Shown here: one piece after another, positions 57,641 through 64,000 of the stretch
Layout: each line of letters begins with the position of its first letter
Numbering within the stretch: the first letter of the stretch is position 1
Source: JAENVT01 sp963720775
GTDB taxonomy: Bacteria > Actinomycetota > Acidimicrobiia > Acidimicrobiales > Ilumatobacteraceae
NCBI GenBank assembly: GCA_963720775.1
Contig: CAVRGR010000006.1
Coordinates: 806,001-870,000 of the forward strand
Length of the DNA: 64,000 nucleotides
Direction of reading: 5' to 3'
Notes under the pieces: generated by a model
Told to the model about the DNA's origin: nothing
Databases searched by the model: none
What the model saw: the letters and a program-made list of their open reading frames with translations, nothing else
Position numbers and translations under genes: made by a program

Positions 57641-58812
57641 CAGTCGTAGAGGCGGGCCGTCGACAACCGCTCGAGGCACACCTCGGCGCTCCAGGGCAGC
57701 ATCAAGGAGCCGAGGCGGGAGTCGCGGTACATCCGCTCCAACGGCAGGTGTTTGAGCATCGCCTGCCCTCCGCAGACACGGATCGCGGTGGAGGCCACTT
57801 CGGCGGCGTGTTCCATCACGGTGTACGCAGCCGACCATCCGAGCACCAGATCGCTCTCGGTGGGGTCGAGCTTCGCTTCGTCGATCGCCCGGTACAGCAG
57901 AGCGCGTGCCTGTTGGTGCCGCAGTTGCATCTGCGCCCACCCGACCTGCTTCATCGGATGATCACGCCTGGCACCTGCCGCTTGGCCGGGCAACTCCCCA
58001 CGCAAGTACGCGCGGGTGGCATCGAGCACTCCACCGGTTAGACCGAGGTAGCTCGGGCACAGCGACAAGAAGAGCCACGGGTAACGCTCGGCAGCCTGGT
58101 TGTAGACGCCGGCCGGAAGCCACTCGTTCTCCGACGGCACGAAGGCATCGTCCATCAAGAGGGTTCGCGAAACCGTGCCGCGCATGCCCAACGGGTCCCA
58201 GTCGTCGACGCACGACACACCGGTTGCATCGGCCGGCACACCCAGGAATCGGATCGAGTGTTCGCCCGGAACCTGGCAGATGACGTTGTAGAAGTTTGCG
58301 GCACCCGACAAGGACGCAAAGATCTTCCGACCCGAGACTCGCCACCCGTTCTCGACGGGTCGAGCACGCGTCGCCACACCGGCCGTGGCTCCTGGCGCAA
58401 GACCTTCGGAGAACGGCTGGCTGTGGATGCGTCCGTCCTCGACGACGCCGCGGAACATCTCTGTGCGGATGCGCTCGTGCGCGGTTCGTTCGTCGTCACA
58501 CATCGTCAGCGCATCGGCCACCTCCCCGCACCACAGCATGGTCGCGTTGTGCATGTTGAACGTCAGCGCCGTCGCCCCGCAGTAGCGGCCGATCTCCTCG
58601 CTGACCCTGACGTAGTCGGCGTACGTTGCGCCGATCCCGCCGTAGGCCTCGGGAACGCACAGGGCGAGGAGTCCGAGACGGCGGAAGTCGGCGAAGTTCT
58701 CGAACGGGAAGCTGGCCTCGCGGTCGTAGCGCACCGCTCGTTCAGTGAGCACGGGCCCGAGCGAGCGAACCCGTTGGACCAACTCGTTGCGATCGACGGT
58801 CATCGCGCCCAT
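57640..58812 (-). CDS. Acyl-CoA dehydrogenase family protein
   Basis: 390 residues. LALCVPEAYGGIGATYADYV, GATALTFNMHNATM, GWRVSGRKIFASLSGAANFY, DPLGMRGTVSRTLLMDDAFV and VCGGQAMLKHLPLERMYRDS cover the three domains of the fold. The usual catalytic Glu region (YEGT) is not obvious: the last block reads LGSLMLPWSAEVCLERL, so it may belong to the flavin-monooxygenase-like (DszC/HsaA) branch rather than be a true dehydrogenase. It is divergent from the NicD/NicX-like genes. Confidence 0.8.
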   Translation of the reverse strand: MGAMTVDRNELVQRVRSLGPVLTERAVRYDREASFPFENFADFRRLGLLALCVPEAYGGIGATYADYVRVSEEIGRYCGATALTFNMHNATMLWCGEVADALTMCDDERTAHERIRTEMFRGVVEDGRIHSQPFSEGLAPGATAGVATRARPVENGWRVSGRKIFASLSGAANFYNVICQVPGEHSIRFLGVPADATGVSCVDDWDPLGMRGTVSRTLLMDDAFVPSENEWLPAGVYNQAAERYPWLFLSLCPSYLGLTGGVLDATRAYLRGELPGQAAGARRDHPMKQVGWAQMQLRHQQARALLYRAIDEAKLDPTESDLVLGWSAAYTVMEHAAEVASTAIRVCGGQAMLKHLPLERMYRDSRLGSLMLPWSAEVCLERLSTARLYD

Positions 58813-58834
58813 TCTGGAGGCCAGCTCAGGTAGA

Positions 58835-58851
58835 TGTCAACAGCGTTGACA
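58835..58851. promoter_or_regulatory. Perfect TetR-type operator between divergent operons
   Basis: TGTCAAC-AGC-GTTGACA, a 17-bp perfect palindrome, lies 23 bp before the acyl-CoA-dehydrogenase start and 30 bp before the hydrolase start. It is well placed to control both operons, most likely by the TetR protein at 57005. Confidence 0.7.
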
Positions 58852-58880
58852 AGTGCCCGTGAGCAGGGAAGACTGTTCGG

Positions 58881-59672
58881 GTGTCTCCCGCAGTCGACGT
58901 GAACGGCGCACGCTTCGCCTGGCGCGAGTCGGGCGAAGGCAGTGCACTGGTGCTCTTGCACGGGCTCGGTGGAAGCCGCCTCTCGTGGGAGCCTCAGCTG
59001 GAGGGCCTGGCCGGCGAGCACCGCGTGGTGGCGTGGGACATGCCCGGGTATGGCGCCTCACGGCCGCTCGACGCCGACGTCACGTTCACCGCTCTTGCCG
59101 ACTCGGTGGTCGACTTCCTCGATGCACTCGGCGCTCATGCGGTCCACCTCGGCGGCATATCGTTCGGTGGGATGATCGCCCAGTACGTCGCAGCCCGGTA
59201 TCCGCGTCGGGTCCTGAGTCTCGCGTTGCTCTCGACGAGCCCGGTGTTCGGTCTCGACGGCACCAAGCCCGACGAGTGGAGAGCCGCCCGGCTGGCCCCG
59301 CTCGACGCCGGTCGCGAGCCGGTCGATTTCGCCGATGATGTTCTCCGCTCGATTGCCGGTCCACACATCTCCGCGAGCGCGATCGAACAACAGCGCACCG
59401 CCATGTCGCGGGTCACGGGCCGCGCTCTGAGGGCATCGATCGACTGCCTCGTCACCCACGACAGCACCGCGTTGCTATCGGCGATCACGGTGCCGACCGT
59501 GTGCATGGTCGGCGATCTCGACGAGGAGACGCCCGTTGCCTACGGGTTCGCCCTGGCCGACCTGATCCCCAACGCGCGGTTGGCGGTCATCCCCTTGGCG
59601 GGACACCTGCTCAACGCCGAAGCCCCGGAAGCCGTGAACCAGTTGCTCGACGAACTGATGGAGTCGGCGTGA
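58881..59672 (+). CDS. Alpha/beta hydrolase, NicD-like
   Basis: 263 residues from a GTG. VLLHGLGGSRLSWEPQLEGL, VVAWDMPGYGASRPL, the elbow HLGGISFGGMIAQYVAARYP (nucleophile Ser) and PLAGHLLNAEAPEAVNQLLD with the His complete the fold. It overlaps the NicX-like gene by four bases. In the nicotinate pathway of Pseudomonas putida an alpha/beta hydrolase, NicD, removes formate from the product of NicX, so this pairing fits an N-formylmaleamate deformylase or a similar amide hydrolase. The assignment rests on context. Confidence 0.7.
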   Translation: MSPAVDVNGARFAWRESGEGSALVLLHGLGGSRLSWEPQLEGLAGEHRVVAWDMPGYGASRPLDADVTFTALADSVVDFLDALGAHAVHLGGISFGGMIAQYVAARYPRRVLSLALLSTSPVFGLDGTKPDEWRAARLAPLDAGREPVDFADDVLRSIAGPHISASAIEQQRTAMSRVTGRALRASIDCLVTHDSTALLSAITVPTVCMVGDLDEETPVAYGFALADLIPNARLAVIPLAGHLLNAEAPEAVNQLLDELMESA

Positions 59673-60712
59673 GTGAGTGGCGGTACATCCAGGCGTTCGC
59701 CGAGCACTTCGCCCGTTGCGGTCTGGTCGATGGCGAGCTCGTCGTTCTGCTCAGCGAATCACAGAGTCGCGCCGCGCTGGTCGAGACTGCGCGCCTTGCC
59801 GCGCAGTCACTCGGTGGGCGCGTCGTCGATGTCGTCGTGCCAACGCCCACCTCGAGTCATCCGGTGCCGATCCGATCCACAGGGGCATCGCAGGCGATTG
59901 CCGGCAACACTGCTGTTGTCGCGGCGTTGTCGAACGCAGGTCTGGTGATCGACTGCACGGTCGAAGGGTTGCTGCACGCCCCCGAACTCGGCGCCATCCT
60001 TGCCGGCGGTGCGCGGGTGCTGATGATCTCCAACGAGCATCCCGACATCTTCGATCGTCTCGGCTGGGATCCTGATCTGCCGCGTCGTGTCGAGTTGGCC
60101 CATCACCGCCTGCGCAGCGCCGGTGAGATGCGCGTGACCAGCGACGAGGGAACCGATCTAACGGTGGATCTGGCGGGCGCGGTCACTGCCGGGTCCACCG
60201 GTGTGACCTCGGGACCCGGGTCGATCGCCCACTGGCCGGGCGGACTGGTCATCGCCTTTCCCGCTGCCAACACGGTGAACGGCAGGTTGATCATGGCTGC
60301 GGGCGACATCAACCTCACCTTCAACCGAGTCGTCGAGTCGCCCATCGAGCTGACGATCGCCGGCGACCACATCACCGAGATCGGCGGAAGTGGGGTCGAC
60401 GCCCAGTTGTTCCGTTCGTACCTCGGCTCGTTCGGCGATCGGGCCGGCTACGCCACGAGCCACGTCGGCTGGGGCATGAACCAAGCCGCTCGCTGGGAAT
60501 CGGTCGAGCTCTACGACCGGCGCGAGACCTGGGGCACCGAGGCCCGGGCGATCGCGGGCAACTTCTTGTACTCGACGGGGGCCAACGAGGTCGCCGGACG
60601 GTTCACTGCGGGTCACTTCGATCTGCCGATGCGTCATTGCACGGTGGCCGTCGACGGCAAGGTTGTCGTGCAGCGCGGTGAGCTCATCGCCGAGTTGCGC
60701 AACCCGCAGTAG
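59669..60712 (+). CDS. 2,5-dihydroxypyridine 5,6-dioxygenase (NicX) family protein
   Basis: 347 residues from a GTG. The sequence follows NicX from end to end: a Rossmann-like N-terminal half with LVIDCTVEGLLHAPELGAIL, then GPGSIAHWPGGLVIAFPAAN, TVNGRLIMAAGDINLTFNRV, YATSHVGWGMNQAARWESVE, and GNFLYSTGANE with RFTAGHFDLPMRHCTVAVDG. The iron ligands of NicX (Glu and two His) lie in the C-terminal half, consistent with the SHVGWG and AGHFDLP histidines. NicX opens the ring of 2,5-dihydroxypyridine without the usual extradiol fold. Relatives may act on other heterocycles or be M29-like peptidases. Confidence 0.75.
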   Translation: MSEWRYIQAFAEHFARCGLVDGELVVLLSESQSRAALVETARLAAQSLGGRVVDVVVPTPTSSHPVPIRSTGASQAIAGNTAVVAALSNAGLVIDCTVEGLLHAPELGAILAGGARVLMISNEHPDIFDRLGWDPDLPRRVELAHHRLRSAGEMRVTSDEGTDLTVDLAGAVTAGSTGVTSGPGSIAHWPGGLVIAFPAANTVNGRLIMAAGDINLTFNRVVESPIELTIAGDHITEIGGSGVDAQLFRSYLGSFGDRAGYATSHVGWGMNQAARWESVELYDRRETWGTEARAIAGNFLYSTGANEVAGRFTAGHFDLPMRHCTVAVDGKVVVQRGELIAELRNPQ

Positions 60713-60726
60713 GGCATGATGGGGCG

Positions 60727-61791
60727 GTGCGTGTCGCCTACACACTCGAACAGTGCTGGCACCGAGTACCCGGCGGTACCGGTGTTGCCGCGATGCGCGT
60801 CGCCGAGGCGATGAGCGCGCAATGCGACGTGACGTTGCTCGGCGTTGCCGGTCGCCACGCGCACGTGCCCAGCGATCCGTGGACGCCGCCGATTCCGATC
60901 TCCCACCTTCCTGTGGGTGGACCATTGCTCTACGACCTGTGGCTGCGTGGGAACTGGCCGAAAGTGGAACGGGCCACTGGTCCGATCGACGTTGCCCATG
61001 CCACCACCGTGATTCCGTGCGCCACCGACGCGCCCTTGGTGGTGACGGTTCACGATCTCGCCTTCCTGCACGACCCATCGCAGTTCACGCGCCGCGGCAA
61101 CTCGATCTTCGGTCGCAGTCTCGACTGCATCCGCAAGCGCGCCGACCTCGTGCTGTGCAGCAGCCAGGCAACGATGGACGACTGCGTGACAGCCGACATC
61201 ACCGCCGACCGGTTGCGTCTCGTGCCGCTCGGTGTCGAATCGGCCAGGGTCGGTACCGACGAAGTCGCCAGGGTGCGCGCCGTGTATCGCCTGCCGGAGC
61301 AGTACTTGCTGTTCGTCGGCACCGTCGAGCCTCGAAAGAACCTCCGCGGGCTGGTCGAAGCCATCTCCCGCCTCGACGATCCCCTGCCGCTGGTGGCCGC
61401 CGGCGCCGATGGCTGGGGCGACATTGCCGTGCCCACGACGGCCGACATCCGCTTCGTCGGCTTCGTACCCGCCGAAGACCTCGGCGGGCTGTACGCGGGC
61501 GCGGAGGTGTTCTGCTACCCAAGCGAGCGCGAGGGGTACGGCCTCCCCGTGCTCGAGGCGATGGTGCAGGGCACGCCGGTGGTGACGAGTGGCGGCACGG
61601 CCACCGAGGAAGCGGCCGGCGGTGCCGCAGTGCTGGTCGATGCCCGCGATCCCGACGACATCGCCAGGGGGATCACCGAGGCGCGGGCCCGCCGGGCAGC
61701 CCTGTCCGCGAGGGGCGTGGCCCGCGCCGATGCGGCGAGTTGGAGCGTGACGGCAGGGTTGACTGCCGAGGCATATCGGGAGTTGTGCTGA
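60727..61791 (+). CDS. Glycosyltransferase family 4 protein
   Basis: 354 residues from a GTG. GTGVAAMRVAEAMSAQCDVT, HATTVIPCATDAPLVVTVHD, VPLGVE, LLFVGTVEPRKNLRGLVEAI, RFVGFVPAEDLGGLYAGAEV, and the EX7E motif in YPSEREGYGLPVLEAMVQGT are those of GT4 retaining transferases with GT-B fold. It probably adds a sugar from a nucleotide donor to a lipid-linked or envelope acceptor. First of three glycosyltransferase genes joined by overlaps, downstream of the NicX-like gene. Confidence 0.88.
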   Translation: MRVAYTLEQCWHRVPGGTGVAAMRVAEAMSAQCDVTLLGVAGRHAHVPSDPWTPPIPISHLPVGGPLLYDLWLRGNWPKVERATGPIDVAHATTVIPCATDAPLVVTVHDLAFLHDPSQFTRRGNSIFGRSLDCIRKRADLVLCSSQATMDDCVTADITADRLRLVPLGVESARVGTDEVARVRAVYRLPEQYLLFVGTVEPRKNLRGLVEAISRLDDPLPLVAAGADGWGDIAVPTTADIRFVGFVPAEDLGGLYAGAEVFCYPSEREGYGLPVLEAMVQGTPVVTSGGTATEEAAGGAAVLVDARDPDDIARGITEARARRAALSARGVARADAASWSVTAGLTAEAYRELC

Positions 61792-62894
61792 TGCCCGACG
61801 CGGCCGTTGCCGTCAACCTTCTGTGGTGCGTGCCCGGCGATGTCGGCGGCTCGGAGGAGTACCTCGTCCGACAACTGCGCGGCCTGGCCGACGCCGAGCC
61901 GGATCTGCGGCCCGTCCTGTACGTCGTCGGCGGCTTCCCGGCGGCGCACCCCCAGCTGGCTGATCGGTTCCCCATGATCGTCGCCCGGTTCGACGGTGCC
62001 TCCCGGGCGCGACGCATCGCCGGCGAGATGGCCTGGTTCCACCACCGAGCAGCGGGAGCCGACTTGCGCCACCACGGCGGTGGCGTGGCGCCGCTCGGGG
62101 CCACCCGGCCATACCTGCTCACGATCCACGACCTCCAGTACCGAACGTTTCCCGGTCACTTCAGCCGCACCAAGCGAACCTACCTGGCGTCCATGATCGG
62201 CAGATCCGTACGGCGGGCGCGTGTGGTGACGGTTCCGAGTGAGTATGTGCGCAGCTCGGTGCTCGAGGCGTGTCACCCGGAGCCGTCTCGCGTCATGGTC
62301 GTTCCCCACGGCTTCGAACCGGAGCTGCTGTCCGACGTCACGCCGGAAGGCGATCTCCGCGATCGATACGCGCTCGGCGACCGACCGGTGATCGTGTATC
62401 CGGCGGTCACCCATCCGCACAAGAACCACCAGTTCTTGATCGACCTGCTGGGTACGAAGTGGAGCGACGCCGATCAACTGCTCGTGCTGATCGGAGCGAG
62501 CGGTGCCGCAGAAGGTGTCGTGCGATCCGCGGCCGACCCGCGCATCCGCCGGCTCGGCAGGGTGTCGGCGGCCGATCGCAGCGGATTGCTGAAGATGGCC
62601 GACGCCATGGTGTTCCCGAGCCAGTACGAAGGGTTCGGTGCACCGCTGATCGAGGCCATGGCGCTCGGTTGCCCGGTGGTCGCCTCGGACTCGACGTGCA
62701 TACCGGCCATCGTCGAAGATGCCGGCCTGGTGCTCCCCTTGACGATCGATGCGTGGGCAGATGCGTTGGAGCGTGTCGAGCGGAATCGTTCGACGATGAT
62801 CGCCGCCGGATTGGTGCGCGCGCGGGCGTTCACCGCCCGCGCCTCCGGCGCCGCGCTCGGCGCGGCGTACGCAGCGGCGTTGGAGGCTTCGTGA
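61791..62894 (+). CDS. Glycosyltransferase family 4 protein
   Basis: 367 residues. GDVGGSEEYLVRQLRGLADA, LRHHGGGVAPLGATRPYLLT, VVPHGFEPELLSD, VIVYPAVTHPHKNHQFLIDL and YEGFGAPLIEAMALGCPVVA (EX7E) place it beside mannosyl- and rhamnosyltransferases of the GT4 family. Its ATG overlaps the preceding stop by one base. With the rml genes nearby it may use dTDP-rhamnose, but no sequence feature proves it. Confidence 0.88.
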   Translation: MPDAAVAVNLLWCVPGDVGGSEEYLVRQLRGLADAEPDLRPVLYVVGGFPAAHPQLADRFPMIVARFDGASRARRIAGEMAWFHHRAAGADLRHHGGGVAPLGATRPYLLTIHDLQYRTFPGHFSRTKRTYLASMIGRSVRRARVVTVPSEYVRSSVLEACHPEPSRVMVVPHGFEPELLSDVTPEGDLRDRYALGDRPVIVYPAVTHPHKNHQFLIDLLGTKWSDADQLLVLIGASGAAEGVVRSAADPRIRRLGRVSAADRSGLLKMADAMVFPSQYEGFGAPLIEAMALGCPVVASDSTCIPAIVEDAGLVLPLTIDAWADALERVERNRSTMIAAGLVRARAFTARASGAALGAAYAAALEAS

Positions 62895-64000
62895 GCGGTC
62901 ACAGACTGCGGATAGCGGTCCTCTGCCCGCACTTCGCCCCCGACACCGCACCGACCGGCGAGGTGATGAGCCGGATCGTCACAGAGCTTGCCGCGCTGGG
63001 CCATGTGGTGCACGTCGTGTCGGCGTTGCCCTGGTATCGCCGGCACGCCGTCGAAGCGGGATGGGACCGCAAGTGGGTCCGGCGGGAAACGACAGCGTGG
63101 GGTTCGATCACCAGGGTCAATCCGTTTCCGGGCAACGACAAGCGCAACATCGTGCGTCGCGCTGCTGGTTTCGTCGGCTTCAGCGCTCTTGCCGGCATCA
63201 CGTCGTGGAGGGGTGGGCGTGTCGACGCCGTCATTGCCATGTCGCCACCGTTGACCCTCGGGCTCACCGGCTGGACAACTCATCTCATCCGCCGCGGCCC
63301 GCTGATCTTCAACATCCAAGATGTGTTCCCCGACGCCGCGATTCAGACTGGGGCGATCACCAGCAAGCCGGTCATTGCCGCGGCACGAAGACTGGAGCGC
63401 ATCAGCTACAACCGCGCCGCTGCGGTCACCGTTCTCAGCACCGATCTGCGCGACAACGTGGCGGCGAAGGTGCAACCGCGCAAGCGCGAACGCGTGCGGG
63501 TGATCCCCAACTTCGTCGACACCGAGTTCATCCGCCCGATGGACCGCATGACCGAGCTGCGCCGCGAGCTTCGTGTCGGCACCGAAACCGTGGTGCTGTA
63601 CGCGGGCAACGTCGGCTTCTCGCAGTCGTTGGAGATGGTGATCGACGCGTCAAGGGCCATGCCGCATCTCACCTTCGTCATCAACGGAGACGGTGCAGCG
63701 CGACCATCGTTGGAACAACGCGCCGAGGGACTGGCCAACATCCGCTTCTCCGACTACCAGCCGCAGGCGCGTCTGCCCGAGGTGCTGGCGACGGGCGACA
63801 TCCATCTCGTCCCGCTTCGGCGCGGACTGGGGCGGGTGAGCGTCCCGTCGAAGACGTATTCGATCCTCGCCGCCGGGCGACCGGTGCTGGCCATGATCGA
63901 TCCGGGAACCGAGATACCGCGGATCCTCGAGCAGTCGGGGGGCGGCGACGCCGTGCCTCCCGACGACCCAGTCGCGTTCAAAGGGGCGTTGCAGAGGCTT
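62891..64000 (+). CDS. WcaI-like glycosyltransferase (3' end outside window)
   Basis: 370 residues visible from a GTG that overlaps the previous stop (GTGA). LRIAVLCPHFAPDTAPTGEV, GHVVHVVSALPWYRRHA, AMSPPLTLGLTGWTTHLIRR, FNIQDVFPDAAIQTGAI, RVIPNFVDTEFIRPMDRM and VVLYAGNVGFSQSLEMVIDA match the WcaI/colanic-acid type GT4 enzymes. VPSKTYSILAAGRPVLAMID holds the usual Lys and Gly-rich donor loop. It continues past the window end. Confidence 0.85.
   Translation, partial: MSGHRLRIAVLCPHFAPDTAPTGEVMSRIVTELAALGHVVHVVSALPWYRRHAVEAGWDRKWVRRETTAWGSITRVNPFPGNDKRNIVRRAAGFVGFSALAGITSWRGGRVDAVIAMSPPLTLGLTGWTTHLIRRGPLIFNIQDVFPDAAIQTGAITSKPVIAAARRLERISYNRAAAVTVLSTDLRDNVAAKVQPRKRERVRVIPNFVDTEFIRPMDRMTELRRELRVGTETVVLYAGNVGFSQSLEMVIDASRAMPHLTFVINGDGAARPSLEQRAEGLANIRFSDYQPQARLPEVLATGDIHLVPLRRGLGRVSVPSKTYSILAAGRPVLAMIDPGTEIPRILEQSGGGDAVPPDDPVAFKGALQRL

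Noticed and set aside
1..64000. CRISPR arrays, prophage, insertion sequences, rRNA
   Set aside because: No regularly spaced repeats, transposase, integrase, phage structural genes or rRNA motifs were found on reading the window.

Overview
The window is a stretch of high-GC chromosome from an actinobacterium, coding almost wall to wall on both strands. DUF3039, DUF4031, a 13E12-type DUF222/HNH gene, an AccA3-type carboxylase, LCP and HxlR proteins and an LpdA-like flavoprotein point to Actinomycetota. An Acidimicrobiia (Ilumatobacter-like) origin is my best guess but is not proven by anything here. Many starts are GTG, and many genes have a TAnnnT hexamer 6-9 nt before the start codon and no Shine-Dalgarno sequence, so much of this DNA is probably read as leaderless mRNA. 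No rRNA, convincing tRNA, CRISPR array, insertion sequence or replication origin was seen.

Region 1 (1-12 kb) is housekeeping: a tandem uracil-DNA-glycosylase-like protein cut by the window edge, ASCH, NUDIX, DUF3039 and HD genes, a degenerate RadC-like gene, a YceI protein, leucyl aminopeptidase, a sirtuin, a rhodanese-MoeB fusion and membrane proteins. At 4275 an ArsC-family gene carries an in-frame TGA exactly where the catalytic cysteine belongs, followed by a 7-bp hairpin at SECIS distance. I read it as a selenoprotein.

Region 2 (12-35 kb) is a catabolic island for aromatic compounds. It has an HpaB-type monooxygenase with its TetR regulator and operator, a class II aldolase, an AdoCbl-dependent mutase, and most of a catechol meta-cleavage pathway: catechol 2,3-dioxygenase, 4-oxalocrotonate decarboxylase, oxopentenoate hydratase, hydroxy-oxovalerate aldolase and acetaldehyde dehydrogenase. 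Woven into it are two near-identical haem-oxygenase-fold (HDO) proteins, two tiny SdhB-type 2Fe-2S proteins, a histidine phosphatase translationally coupled to the dioxygenase, a two-gene phenylphosphate-synthase-like phosphotransferase, and two IclR regulators. Six copies of one palindrome, CGTTCC-N7-GGAACG, lie in front of these genes and join them into a regulon. My hypothesis is an aerobic phenol pathway in which the ring is first phosphorylated, then hydroxylated, dephosphorylated to a catechol and cleaved.

Region 3 (35-48 kb) holds a TIR protein facing a cytosolic PDZ protease, an HxlR regulator, dapD-lysS, an M15 peptidase, an LpdA-like reductase, an RDD protein, a remnant of an ECF sigma gene, a PD-(D/E)XK-like protein, and a biotin-dependent acyl-CoA carboxylase divergent from biotin ligase with 18 bp between them. 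Region 4 (48.5-56.5 kb) is cell-envelope sugar synthesis: an LCP protein followed by rmlA, rmlC, rmlB and rmlD, then an APC permease and a glutamine-synthetase-like ligase. Region 5 (56.5-64 kb) has a TetR/acyl-CoA dehydrogenase operon divergent from a NicD-like hydrolase plus NicX-like dioxygenase pair around a perfect operator, then three glycosyltransferases, the last cut by the window end.
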